Assembly (NCBI GenBank): GCA_905221605.1
Contig: CAJNDS010000902.1
Coordinates: 206,766 to 270,765 of the forward strand
Direction: 5' to 3'
From: Symbiodinium natans
Taxonomy: Eukaryota; Sar; Dinophyceae; Suessiales; Symbiodiniaceae
Length of the DNA: 64,000 nucleotides
Made by a program: the position numbers and the translations under genes. The notes below the pieces were generated by a model. It made no database searches, had not been told where the DNA came from, and saw nothing but the letters and a program-made list of their open reading frames with translations. Shown here one piece after another: positions 1-10,412 of the stretch (positions are counted from its first letter, which is position 1; every line of letters begins with the position of its first letter).

Positions 1-465
1 TTCGTTCAAGAATGGTCTAGGCTTGGGGTCTAGGGGTGCGGGCTAGCGGGTCCACGACGTTGAGAAACCTGCGGCTGCGATCTCCTTCATATTTGTTGAC
101 GCTTTAGGGGGGCAGCAAAGGTGCTGATCATTGGAAAACTCTGTGTATGTGTATACACACATCTCTCGTAGTTCCTAAACCCTAAACTCCACACCCTGAA
201 GCCGCAGCTCGAAACCTTAAATGCCCAATGCCCATAAGAGGGTAGCAAGCACCAGGAAGTCGCGCGACGCACGTTGAGGGGTTTGGGCGGGTTTTGAGAT
301 GTTGAGAGCTTGGGCGGTTTGAGGTGTGGGGTTTTAGGGTTCAGGTTCAGACCTTTAGGCTTAGGGTTTTTTAGAGTGTAGGGTGTAGGGTGTAGGGTGT
401 AGGGTGTAGGGTGTAGGGTTTAGGGTTTAGGGTTTAGGGTTTAGGGTTTAGGGTTTAGGGGAACC

Positions 466-3400
466 AGCTTCCATGCAAGCGGCGTTGGCTGCGTTGTGCC
501 AGGAAGCGGGGTTGGGATAGGTGCGCTGGCCTGGGTCTGCGGAAAATCTTCGGGGCTTGGGGTGTAGGGTTTCGGGTAGGGCTTAGGGCTTAGGGCTTCG
601 GGCTTAGGGCTTAGGGTTTAGGGTTTTGTGTCTTCCCCTAGGGCCTACTAGGACCCCTTGACCTTAAACCCTTAAACCCCTAAGCCCCAGACGTTCAAGA
701 CGAACTCCATCCCAAAACCCGCAGCCCCTCAACCCCTCAACCCTAAACCCCTTGAACCCTAAACCCTAAACCCCTTCAATTGAACCCGTTGAACCCTTGA
801 ACCCCTTGAACCCCTTGAAGCCTTGAACCCTAATCCCCTTGAACCCTCAACCCTAAACCCCTTGAACCCTTGAACCCGTTCAAACCCTTGAAGCCTTTCA
901 AACCCTTGAACCCCTTCAAACCCTTGAACCCTTGAACCCGAAATCCGAAAACCCCCTTGAGCCACTCAACCAGCCGAGGCGCCATCCTTCGACACTTTGC
1001 AGGGCCCGTTCTCTGCGAACCTGGGCCAAGCTCCGGGGTTTTGGTGTGTGTGTGTGTGTGTGTGTGTTTTTTTGTTGGGGACGGCGGGGGGGGTTAGGTT
1101 TAGGGTTTAGGGTTTGGGTTTTAGGGTTTCAGGGTTTTAGGGTTTCGTGTTTCGGGATTAGCTAGAAGGTTTAAGGGGTTTAGGGTTTAGGGATTAGGGA
1201 TTAGGGTTTAGGGTTTAGGGGGTCCTACAGCACCTCACAACCGAAGGCAAAAAATTAAGATTAAAAAAAATCCTCTCCGTCCGAGCCGCAGGGCCAGCTG
1301 CGAGGAGCAGCCGGGACCACCTGAGAGCCTGGGACTTCTTACCCTAAACCCTAAACCCTAAACCCTATATAAACCCTAAACCCTAAACCCTCGTCGTGGG
1401 GAGGGCTTGGTTGGGACTTCTTTTCTTGGGGCGCGGGCACACGAATCTCAAGCAGGGCTTGGGGGTCCCTCCAATTATACAGAGCCTCTTCGCGTCAGCT
1501 TCCAGCCCCAGAAGCGTCTCAGGGTGTAGGGTTAAGGGTGTAGGGTTTACGGTTTACCCCCCTCCCCCCCTCCGGCCCTCTGGGTGGAGGTGCCGCCAGG
1601 CCACGACCGCCCTGGCCGGCCTGGGAACACCCGGCTGCCGACGCGGCGCGCGCAAGCGTTTACAAGTATAGCTCAGGCACTCATCGGCCGCTGCATCCGT
1701 GCCGTTTGCCACTCTCGTCCAACTTTAACTAGGGCTTTTCTTCGGTGATCTCTTCATGAAATGTCTCATTAGAAGGATGAAAGGTCCGGCGGCAAGAGCC
1801 CAACATGAAAGGTGAAGCAGCGATGGATATGACGACAATCCCCGCATATCCTCGAGTCCGGCAAGTTCCGGCGCCACAATCTGGCCCAAGAAGTAAATCG
1901 TGCCATCGCTGTCGCTCAGCATGAAGAGAAACGGCCGGTCGACTGTCATCTTCACAGCCGGCAGCGGAAGGCGAAGGCTTGTGGGTATCATCGAGGCACC
2001 CGTCGCTGCAGCTGCAACAGTGCCTTCCTCATTTACTTCAAGGGTCGCCTTGTGCACCACTTCGCTGAGGCGCACCCGCGGGTCCTCCGACATCTTCAAG
2101 AAGCCACCGCTCGAGTCAAAGGCGTCCTTCAAGCCGAGCTCTCGCAGTGCCGCCTTCATCGACCCACCCGCACTGAGTTTGAAGCGAGGCAGGCTTAGCT
2201 CAACTTCCACACGGCGCAACTCCCCATCCAGGGCTGCCCAGGCTTTGTCAACCGAAGCAGCCACCGCGGACAGCGCCCCTGCACCCTCCTTCTTTGGAAG
2301 CATGATGGTGGCCCATGTTTGCTTATCACCGTAAGGAAGTCGCACAGCTTGGTAGGTGTCATTCTCCATGTACGCAATGTTTTTCTCTTTCTTATACATC
2401 ATGTCACATGGGAGGGATGACGAGAAGCCCTTGAACGCCGATTTCTTGGTAAGCGCGACATCAAAGACGGTCGCCCATGAGCCCTTAAAAAAGACCGTGT
2501 TCACCAGCACCAGCACCGTGAGAGGGTCCAGCTCCCCGTTCAAGAGTGTCGGAATGCGCCCGAAGGTCTTCTCCTTCGCCCATTCGTTGATGGGCTTGGG
2601 GTCTGTGCTCTGCAACTCGTGCGCCTCGGCACCAAACTTTGCTTTCAAGCCCTCCACGTAGTCGGCGCGGATCTGCGTGCGAACCCATGCAGAGTTGGCC
2701 ATCTTCACCGTGCTGTCTGCTGGTAAGACTGGGATGAGACGGGTTAGCAAGGTCATCAGCTCCTTCTCTGTTCCGGATCCCTCTGTGGCGCCAGCTGCGA
2801 CCATAGACAGGCATCCCGAGATGGACAGCGGGGATATGAGAACGTTCTCAGGCTGTGATGCCAGCAGCCGAAAGAGGGCAAAGCCCAGCGGGTTGACCGC
2901 GGCCGCCAGAGGCATCACGCCATGTGAGGAAGATCAATGAGAATCTGGGGCTCAAGGGGATCCTTGAACCCTCTGTGTCAAAAACCGTTATTCACCCCCA
3001 AACTTCATACCCTTATGCAACCTTGGTAGCCCCAGTCCCAAGGAACACTGAACTCCCGCCCTCTCCCCCCCCCAAAGCAACGGGAAAAACAAACTTACCT
3101 CGAACATCCCCACCTAAACCTGCCGCTCCAGGGATACTTACCCTAAACCCCAAACCCCAAACTAATGACCCCGAATGCCCGAAAGCTTGCGACTCCACAA
3201 CCCCCAAGATCCCGCTCAACCCCAGGCATCCCTCAACCCTAAACCCTCAACCCTCAACTCTGAGCCCTAAACCCTAAACCCTAAACCCTAAACCCTGAAC
3301 CCTAAACCCTAAACCCTAAACCCCAAGCATCCTCAAGCCACTCGCGGCCCGGCGGCCACATGAGCAATGGCGCTGACGCCGGGTCCCTCGGGCTCGGCGG

Positions 3401-4445
3401 GCTGCCATTTGGGGGTTTTAGGGTTTACGGTTTAGGGTTTAGGGTTTAGGGTTTAGGGTTTAGGGTTTAGGGTTTACGACAGTTTACGATTTAGGAGCTT
3501 TCAGGGCGTGGGCGACGGTGGCAACATTGAGCAGCTGTGGGCAGCCCCAACAAGCCAAAAAAACGCCCTATAGTTGCCCTGTAAGCATCCATGAGCCCCC
3601 CCGCTCGCAGGTTGAAAAAGGAGGAGCGCCTCTCTGCCAACCCCGGCCAGGATTTGGGACTTAAGTTTCACGGCTTCTGGGCTAAGGTTTCAACTACTTT
3701 TGGGCGCTTGGGCTTCGGGGCTTTGGGCGTAGGAGGGTTTCAGGCTTTTTGGATTTTGGGGTGTAGGGCCCTGGACCGAAACTTGGGCTTCCTCGCGGCT
3801 TGGATTGGGGGCTGCGGACTCTGCCCTAAGGCCTCTAGGAACGCGAAGCCGCTAAGCCCTGTGGAAACCGCGCCAACTGAGGCGGGCGACTGCTTTGCCT
3901 CAAAGAGCCAGAAGAAGTACTTCGTGATGGGGTTCACAGAGATGTAGCCAGCAGTCTGGTTTACACTGGGGTCCTTGGCAGGGTCTGGGAAGTTTAGGGC
4001 CCTTCAAGAAGTCGGTGCCATCATAATCTGCACATGCTGCAAAAAAAGTAGGCCCCCCGCGCAAAGCGTGGGATGCGTGAATCCTTCGGCGACCTGAATT
4101 CATTTGTCCCCTGAACCCCAAGGGCCAAGGCTGGCGATTAGGGTTTAGGATATAGGGGGTAGTTGTTTAAAACAGCAAGGCCCTACACCTCAAAACCCGA
4201 GCCCCCCCCCGAAGCAAACGTGCCTCCTCCTCCGGCTCCGCCCGGGCCTCCCGTGGAGGATAGTGGGCGGCTGAAGGCTGGGAGACCCCCAAACTCCAGA
4301 AACCAAATGCCCTAGAATCTGGACCTCAGAACTGCGCGTCAGCCTCTGCTTCCTTTGCGAGCTTCTCCAGCGTCGAGCGATTCCCATACAACAGCTGCGA
4401 CTGGACCCCGAGGGGCAGGAAGATGAAGAGGGCCACAGACAGCAT
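466..4445 (-). CDS. Serine carboxypeptidase-like protease (peptidase family S10), split gene, 5' part
   Basis: Secretory/lysosomal serine carboxypeptidases remove C-terminal residues. Exon 1 starts with ATG at 4445-4443 and encodes a signal peptide (MLSVALFIFLPLGVQSQ). Islands further along the minus strand give, in family order: GYISVNPITKYFFWLFEAKQ at about 3960-3890 (the N-terminal SGYxxV...FYWFFE motif), RDPASAPLLMW at about 3400-3355, GGPGCSSQLAL at 1321-1285 (the conserved GGPGCSS motif), AENGPCKVSKDG at about 1015-980 (ENGPC motif), and NPASWHNAAN at about 520-480 (NPxSW motif). Introns between them consist largely of telomere-type repeat. The GESYAG catalytic serine and the Asp and His should lie beyond the left edge. 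A one-base shift near 3987 separates FLKGPKLP from DPAKDPSVNQ, so the copy may be frameshifted. The complete serpin gene lies in the intron between 3355 and 1321. The family call is strong; exon edges are approximate. Confidence 0.72.
1725..2918 (-). CDS. Serpin with predicted C-terminal membrane anchor
   Basis: An intronless 397-residue serpin (serine/cysteine protease inhibitor that traps proteases by reactive-loop insertion). Typical elements are present: NPLGFALFRLLA near the start, NVLISPLSISGCLSMVAAGA (helix B region), LVNTVFFKGSWATVF (about residues 137-151), the hinge EEGTVAAAATGAS (small residues at P12-P9, as in inhibitory serpins), and the C-terminal VDRPFLFMLSDSDGTIYFLG. Counting from the hinge, P1-P1' falls near Thr-Ser, but the assignment is approximate. 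The chain runs about 45 residues past the usual serpin end. This tail contains LLHLSCWALAAGPFILLM followed by basic residues (RHFMKRSPKK), which looks like a tail anchor. No N-terminal signal peptide is evident, so the body is probably cytosolic-facing. It lies in the same orientation within an intron of the flanking carboxypeptidase gene. Confidence 0.93.
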   Translation of the reverse strand: MMPLAAAVNPLGFALFRLLASQPENVLISPLSISGCLSMVAAGATEGSGTEKELMTLLTRLIPVLPADSTVKMANSAWVRTQIRADYVEGLKAKFGAEAHELQSTDPKPINEWAKEKTFGRIPTLLNGELDPLTVLVLVNTVFFKGSWATVFDVALTKKSAFKGFSSSLPCDMMYKKEKNIAYMENDTYQAVRLPYGDKQTWATIMLPKKEGAGALSAVAASVDKAWAALDGELRRVEVELSLPRFKLSAGGSMKAALRELGLKDAFDSSGGFLKMSEDPRVRLSEVVHKATLEVNEEGTVAAAATGASMIPTSLRLPLPAVKMTVDRPFLFMLSDSDGTIYFLGQIVAPELAGLEDMRGLSSYPSLLHLSCWALAAGPFILLMRHFMKRSPKKSPS

Positions 4446-4574
4446 GGCAGATCGCTGGTGGATCTGAGGAATCGCGGCGGATCTAAGGAAACTTGATCCA
4501 ACGCGGCCAGGGCAAGGCTGAGCAAGACCGCATCGGCTCCCCTAGCTCGTCACCCACCTAGGTCCATGATATCC

Positions 4575-4750
4575 CCACACCCTAAAACCCTAAAACCCAA
4601 AACCCTAAAACCCTAAAACCCTAAAACCCTAAACCCTAAAACCCTAAAACCCTAAAACCCTGAACCCTAAAACCCTAAAGCCCTAAAACCCTAGAACTCT
4701 AAAACCCTAAAACCCCAAAACCCTAAAACCCTAAACCCTAAACCCTAAGC
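4575..4750. repeat. CCCTAAAA/CCCTAAA telomere-type array
   Basis: An array of about 175 bp mixing the octamer CCCTAAAA with the heptamer CCCTAAA, slightly degenerate. It lies 5' of the carboxypeptidase signal-peptide exon, which is on the minus strand. Confidence 0.9.
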
Positions 4751-5620
4751 AGAGCGCGGCATTTTGGTGCACGCCTCCTACGATCAAGCTGCATGCACTT
4801 TGTGCACGCAGCAAGCTGGGATTTTCAAGTTCTGCGCGACAACTCTCCACGCCTACAGTGCGACCAGGTAGCTTCAACCACTTCGTGCGCCCAGGCCCTC
4901 CACAACAAGCCCTATGACAAGTACCCAGCAAGGGACCCGAATCTAGAGCTGCCCCGAAAAACCATGAGGCCTGGGACAGGAGAAATGATCTGTCCAGTCT
5001 GGCTGGCACCATACGCAAGCAGCACATGCGCTGCCCTTTGAGGCCACGGTGCTTTGCTCAATATGCACCATCTCCTTAGTAGCCAAGGCAAAGAAGCTGA
5101 CTCTGACTCTTCACACACTCACCCGGAGACACGCGTGAGGCATTCCGCAAGGCTGACAGCTGAGGCCGCGTCTGGAGCTGTGAGAACGCGTCACCGTGGT
5201 GAGATGTCATCAGAGAAATGAGGCGGCAGTGGGCGTTCAAAGGCGAAAGACCCCCTACAGGAACTGTACAATGGCTACTGATCCCCCCAAAGATGCGAAT
5301 TACTGGATGGACCCCGATGCTGTACAAGAAACAGCGTGGGCAGAGAAGAATGATGAGCACCAGTTGTGATGATCCGAACACGTGAGGTCCAGCCATCAGG
5401 CAAGCATCAGCCAAGTACCATTACCAACCCTCGCAGTCGGCCCGGGGGGGAAAAAGAAATGAAATGCTCTCAAATCCCTCCGCATCCGGGGATGCTGCAG
5501 ACTTGCGAGGGCCGGAGCGCTACCTCTCAGCTCTAAAGAAAGAAAGATTCAGGTCTTCAACAAGCCTGTAGACATGGACTGCCTGGGCAGGGCAAGCAGC
5601 TGAATACAACCCCCCTAAGG
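4751..5620. other. Unassigned non-repetitive stretch
   Basis: About 870 bp with almost no telomere-type repeat. Several overlapping open frames of 65-110 codons exist on both strands (for example minus-strand 5076-5414), but none contains a motif I recognise and no convincing splice-bounded exon stands out. It could be intergenic sequence upstream of the carboxypeptidase start at 4445 or hold unrecognised exons. Confidence 0.4.
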
Positions 5621-6114
5621 CCCCTAAACCCTAAACCCTAAGGCCCCTAAACCCCTAAGGCCCCTAAACCCTAAACCCTAAACCCTAAAACCTCCGGAAA
5701 GAACAGGGACCTGAAAGCATGTGCTCCACTGCAAAAAACTCACTCTCAAGTTTACGCCGAACATTCCGGATGTTTGGAGCTCTTGTTTAAGGGTTTTTTT
5801 CGGACACGGCCTTCTTGAGGTTCGTGTCGAAATCTCGAGGACTCGAGGACTAAGGTCACCCCTAACACCCCAAACTCCAGCTCTCCGGTGCTTTCGGAAG
5901 GGGGGGGGGAGCCTACCGTGAAACCCGCAACCCCGAAACCCTAAACCTGAAGCCCTGAAACCCTAAAACCCGAAACCCTCAAGCCCTGAATCCCTGAAAC
6001 CCCCTAAAAAACGAAACCCTAACATCCTAAACCCTGAAACCCCAAAAAAAGAAAACACCCGAAACCCTGGAAAACACGAAGCCCTAAACCCTGAACTCTC
6101 AACCCTAAACCCGA

Positions 6115-6230
6115 AACCCGAAACCCTAAACCCCAAACCCTAAACCCTAAACCCTAAACCCCTAAACCCCTAAACCCCTAAACCCCTAAACCCCTAAACC
6201 CCTAAACCCCTAAACCCCTAAACCCTACCC
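6115..6230. repeat. CCCTAAA and CCCCTAAA array
   Basis: The array begins with CCCTAAA units and switches to about nine CCCCTAAA (octamer) units. It shows that individual arrays expand locally with their own unit length. Confidence 0.9.
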
Positions 6231-7012
6231 GAAACCTCCGGCCTTCAGCGTTCGGATTCTCGTGAGGGCGGCTGCCTCACCTCAGCAGGCCGCTGTGGAG
6301 AGGCCCAAATGGGGCCTAAGGGGAAGGGTTTGGGGTTTAGGGTGTGGGGGTTTGAGGGTTTGAGGGTTTAGGGTTGAGGGTTGAGGGTTTTGGCTTGAGC
6401 GGTTTCGGGTTTAGGGTGGAGGCTGGTGGCTGCAAGGGCGCAAGGTTTAGGGTTTAGGGCTTAGGCGCCTTGGGTTTGAAGTATTTTGTTTTGTGGCTGC
6501 AAGGTGTAGGGGAGAGGGGGGTGCACAAACGGCCAGGATCCTGCTTGCTGCGCGCAGGAGAAAGTTGTAACAGTCATGCAGCTGTGGATAATCATCTACT
6601 CGTCGCATCTAGCGCTGGCGTGACCCAAGTTTAAGCCCCCATCTTCCACCCTCCGCCCTTCTAACAAACCTTTGTCCAGTCACTGCTGCATGAACCAATT
6701 CGGGATGGCCGTGTGCTGCTCAAAGACAGCGCGAGCCTTCCGGCAGGGGCGGTGGGGGTTTGGCGATGCAACAGTTTAGGGAGGGAAAAAACCACCCCAG
6801 AACCCTCGAAGGGCCCAGAGGTACCCCTCTTGGGGGTATTAAAGGAAACCCCTCAATTCTACAGGGCCCCTTTTTTGAGAAGGGGGGGGGGGGGTCTCGG
6901 CAAATTGGCGTTTCTGGCAGTAGTGGTCGAAGGGGCTTTGGGGGGCGCTAAGGTAGGCCTTTAGGGTTTTGGGTTTACGGTTTGGGGGTTTGGGGGTTGG
7001 GGGTTGGGGTTT

Positions 7013-7094
7013 GGGGTTTGGGGTTTAGGGTTTAGGGTTTAGGGTTTAGGGTTTAGGGTTTAGGGTTTAGGGTTTAGGGTTTAGGGTTTAGGGA
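7013..7094. repeat. TTTAGGG array
   Basis: About eleven tandem TTTAGGG heptamers, nearly perfect. They follow a degenerate GGGTTTGGG lead-in. Confidence 0.92.
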
Positions 7095-7366
7095 GCTGGC
7101 CCCTGGGCATGTTGAGGGATCCTCGGAGTGATCCCTAGACACCGTACTTTGTGTAAGGCTCCCAAAAAAGGGGGTGGCAAACAAAGCACCCAAAGACTGT
7201 TTAGGAAGAAACTCAGGGGGTATGTTTGGGATTGCTCTCTCTCTATTCAGGTCACTTTATGGGTCCTCGAACTTTGAGCCTCCATATTGCAACAAGAACC
7301 CACAAGACAAAAATCCTGATGTAGAGAATCCCTCATGCGAGGCAGGGCTTTCTATTACCCCCAACT

Positions 7367-7460
7367 CTAAACCCTAAACCCTGAACCCTAAACCCTAAAC
7401 CCTAAACCCTAAACCCTAAACCCTAAACCCTAAACCCTAAACCCTAAACCCTAAACCCTA
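7367..7460. repeat. CCCTAAA array
   Basis: About thirteen CCCTAAA units, in the opposite orientation to the arrays at 7013-7094 and 7562-7720. Such orientation switches within a few hundred bases recur throughout the window. Confidence 0.92.
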
Positions 7461-7561
7461 CTACAAGCGGGGCGAACGACCCTACAGAGAGCCGGAGAAG
7501 CCTGCTGCACGAGGCCGCAGGGAATGAGCCCACGGTCACCCATCGCAAACCAACCTGCAGA

Positions 7562-7720
7562 CAGTTTAGGGTTTAGGGTTTAGGGTTTAGGGTTTAGGGT
7601 TTGGGGTTTAGGGTTTAGGGTTTGGGGTTTGGGGTTTGGGGTTTGGGGTTTGGGGTTTAGGGTTTGGGGTTTGGGGTTTAGGGTTTGGGGTTTGGGGTTT
7701 GGGGTTTGGGGTTTGGGGTT
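7562..7720. repeat. TTTAGGG/TTTGGGG mixed array
   Basis: Tandem heptamers alternating between TTTAGGG and the transition variant TTTGGGG. The variant units are clustered, which suggests local amplification after mutation. Confidence 0.9.
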
Positions 7721-8821
7721 CCAGGGGCCAAGGGGGTTTAGGGGTTTGGGGGTGAATTAGGGTTCAGGAGGGGGCTGAGAGGGTTGGGGGGTTTGGGGGT
7801 CAGGGGGGTCAAGGGGGTTTCGGGTTCGGAGTTCGGGGTTGCGGCCCTGAAAAACCCCAAACAAGCCTTCAACCCCAAAAGAGAAGGATACTGTGGATCT
7901 GCGATTTAGGTGGCTTCGGGTTTGGAGCCAAAGCTTGGGCTTTCCTGGGCTTCGTCCATCGAACAAAAAGTACCCAGACGGGGCCTCTAATTTTCAGCTG
8001 AAGGCTGAGATGAGACAAGCCCTGAACCCCTAAACCCTAAACCCTTGTGTGGTCTAGAGCAAGCCTAAGCAGGCCAGGGGGACCAAAAATGCTCAGGGCT
8101 TCCTAGGGGAATTGGGCTTGGGGCTTAGGGTTTGGCGTTTTCGGGTTCAGTGTTTTAGCATTTAGGGTTTAGCGGTTAAGGTTTAGAGCTTGCAAAGCTT
8201 AACACCTCAAACATCTCAACATATCTCAACTGGCTTAAAACGTAATTCATGAGCGGCTGTGACTTTCAGCTATAGTATATGTCAAAAAACCACCAGAGCA
8301 TTTTGCCGGGAAGAGAACAGATTTAGCTGAACATGCTGGAATCAAGCAAACGTCAGCTTGGAATTCACGCGCCCTCAATGCCTCTGGAGCCGAAGGACGA
8401 AACCCTGAACCCTCAAGGTTTAGGGTTTAGGGATGAGGGAACCCTACAGGAACATCGCAGACTTATCCTTTTCATTCGGGAACCCTGAACCCGAAATCTG
8501 CGAATTCCGGAAGATCTGGGGCCAAAGGCCCATCGGCACCAGTGTGATCGCCTGTCCCACCTGGTGCGGGGTTCACCCTGAACCCTAAACCCGAAACCCT
8601 AAACCCTCAACCCTAAACCCTAAACCTAAACCCTGAACCTAAACCCTAAACCCGAAAGGCCTCCTGATGCGGAAACCCGGCCGCCCTAAACCCTAAACCC
8701 AACAATCATGCTCAAGCCCGAAACTTTGAAACCCCAAACATCCTGAAACCCTGAAACCCCAAACCCTGAAACCTTGATTCCCACGCTCTAAACCTTAACC
8801 CTAAAAACACTGCGGCCAAAA

Positions 8822-9014
8822 ACCACCTCCCCCCCTCACCCCGTCCCTCCCCCCCCTCCCCCCCCTACCCCCCCTCCCCCCCCCCCCCCCTCCCCCCCCC
8901 TCCCCCCTCCCCCCTCCCCCCCCCCCCCCCCTCCCGCCCCTCCCCCCCCTCCCCCCCCCCCCCCCCCCCCCCCTTGCCCCCCCCCCCCCCCCCTTTGCCC
9001 CCCCCCCCCCCCCC
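8822..9014. repeat. Poly-C / C-rich low-complexity tract
   Basis: About 190 bp that is almost pure cytosine with sparse T, A and G interruptions, between two CCCTAAA-type stretches. The exact length in the assembly should be treated with caution because such homopolymers are error-prone. Confidence 0.95.
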
Positions 9015-9439
9015 GAACATGAATGCCTAAAGCCTAAACCCGAAACCCTAAACCCGAAACCCTAAACCCTAAACCCGAAACCAAAAACCCTAAACCCGAA
9101 ACCCTAAACCCTAAACCATGCAGCGCGGACCGGCGCCAGCTGGACGGGTGTGACGCAGCCAGAACCCAAAGGGGTGCCGTCACTGCCACTGAAGGTGCTG
9201 TGGGCCACCTGGGATTTAGGGTTTAGGGTTTGGGGTTTAGGGTTTAGGGTTTTAGGGTTTATCAGGGCTCAGGGCTCAGGGCTCAGGGTTGCTGTTGTGG
9301 GGGAGCTAAGTTGGGGACAACTGCTGGAAGGGAGTTCCTAGGTGGCCACCTGAGGTTTACACAAGGCTTCTGAGACTGCACGGGGTAGATAACGGCACTA
9401 ACGGCTATGTCAGAGTAAGAGAACCCGCCGCCGTGGAAA

Positions 9440-10120
9440 CCGTACCCTATTTTTGGTGAAAGTTAGCGTTTCGCCTAGGCGACAAGCAAATTTTGGGAGG
9501 TTTTAGAAAGGTGTGATTTCGTAAGTCGTTTTTGCGAATCGTTGGGTGTTTGCAAGATTTTCGGGTCGTTTGGCTGTTGAGGCCTTGAGCGCTCTGGGAC
9601 TTTTCCTTTGCTGTGTGTGCAGTCGTGACGCGAGTCTCACAGCTTTGCTGTGTGCACGCGCGGCAAACACTGAAATTTGCGATGTTTTCATGCATTTCTG
9701 CCAAGACAGCCTCTGCAGCTGTGTTTTTTGGAGGCTTGCATTTCCGAAAATGCATTTGCCAAGTTTCAGGACTTTGACGGTTTTTGTGGGACGTGTGTTG
9801 GGCATGGTCGCGAAAGGCTGGACGCTTGTGACAGATTTTCTTCTTCCACATCCTTGTGCAGTATGTTGTACAAAGTGGCGAAAACGCCCCACCCACCCAC
9901 CCCCCCCCCCCCCAAGAAAAGTAGCAGAAACCAGGTACGGTTACACCGCCGCATGCTAAGAGAAGGATGATACGAGCAAAAGGGTTCAGGGTTGCATGGG
10001 GGGGAAACCACCCACCTGACAAGGACCTAGACGTTTTGGCTTTGGGACGTTTGATGGGTAGCGCCATATACGATCCCCTTATATAGGGACTATGCCCTAA
10101 AACCTAAACCCAGACCCTAA
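9440..10120. other. Unassigned stretch upstream of the LTR element
   Basis: A non-telomeric region with overlapping open frames on both strands, the longest being minus-strand 9447-10067 (206 codons). Its translation is rich in K, T, H and C without recognisable motifs and with a run of G/W codons from a C-rich tract at 9898-9914. I see no domain and regard the ORFs as probably fortuitous. Confidence 0.4.
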
Positions 10121-10126
10121 ACCCTA

Positions 10127-10347
10127 TGCGGAGCTGCAACTGGTATTGTAAAAAGAGTTAGTGTTGGAAGTTGAAAGGGTTAATATACCCGGAAATCTTT
10201 TTATGGCTCAAGACTGGGCCATGTGCCTGGTAGTAAAAGGTGAGTGCCCTGTGGTTTGGGTTTGTTGTGTGGTTGATCCAGGGAAATCAAGGGATTCTGT
10301 TGGGGTTGACTTTTCGGTTTCTCGTCCCCCTTCGGCTTCCCCCCGTA
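10127..10347 (+). repeat. 5' LTR
   Basis: A 221-bp direct repeat, 5'-TGCGGAGCTG...CCCCCCGTA-3', that recurs at 18612-18832 with two substitutions. It carries a TTTTT run and a spliced-leader-like segment at 10189-10212. The first base after it (10348) begins the primer-binding site. Confidence 0.95.
10189..10212 (+). promoter_or_regulatory. Spliced-leader-like sequence in the 5' LTR
   Basis: The LTR reads CCGGAAATC followed by TTTTT, AT and GGCTCAAG. The conserved dinoflagellate spliced leader is CCGTAGCCATTTTGGCTCAAG. The LTR keeps the CCG start, the T run and the exact GGCTCAAG end, with small insertions. The 3' LTR copy (18674-18697) is closer, having CATTTT. It may be a relic of a trans-spliced transcript copied into the element, or a sequence serving RNA 5'-end formation. 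This is inference. Confidence 0.5.
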
Positions 10348-10359
10348 GGTTATGAGCCC
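10348..10359 (+). other. Primer-binding site (initiator tRNA-Met anticodon arm)
   Basis: GGTTATGAGCCC immediately follows the 5' LTR. Its complement, GGGCTCATAACC, is the anticodon stem-loop of yeast-type initiator tRNA-Met (CAU anticodon). Drosophila copia primes from an initiator tRNA-Met half cut in the anticodon loop, and this site has the same layout. Confidence 0.7.
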
Positions 10360-10412
10360 AAATTAGGTTCCCTGCGGTTTGTGTTTCGGCTTTAGGGTGG
10401 AAGCTTGAAGCC

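Noticed and set aside
759-1165. Long ORFs such as 759-965 (minus) and 932-1165 (plus)
   Set aside because: The minus-strand frame simply translates degenerate telomere-type repeat (GFRV/GFER patterns), and the plus-strand frame is largely a TG microsatellite plus TTTAGGG repeat. The real coding signal here is the short carboxypeptidase exon at about 970-1020.
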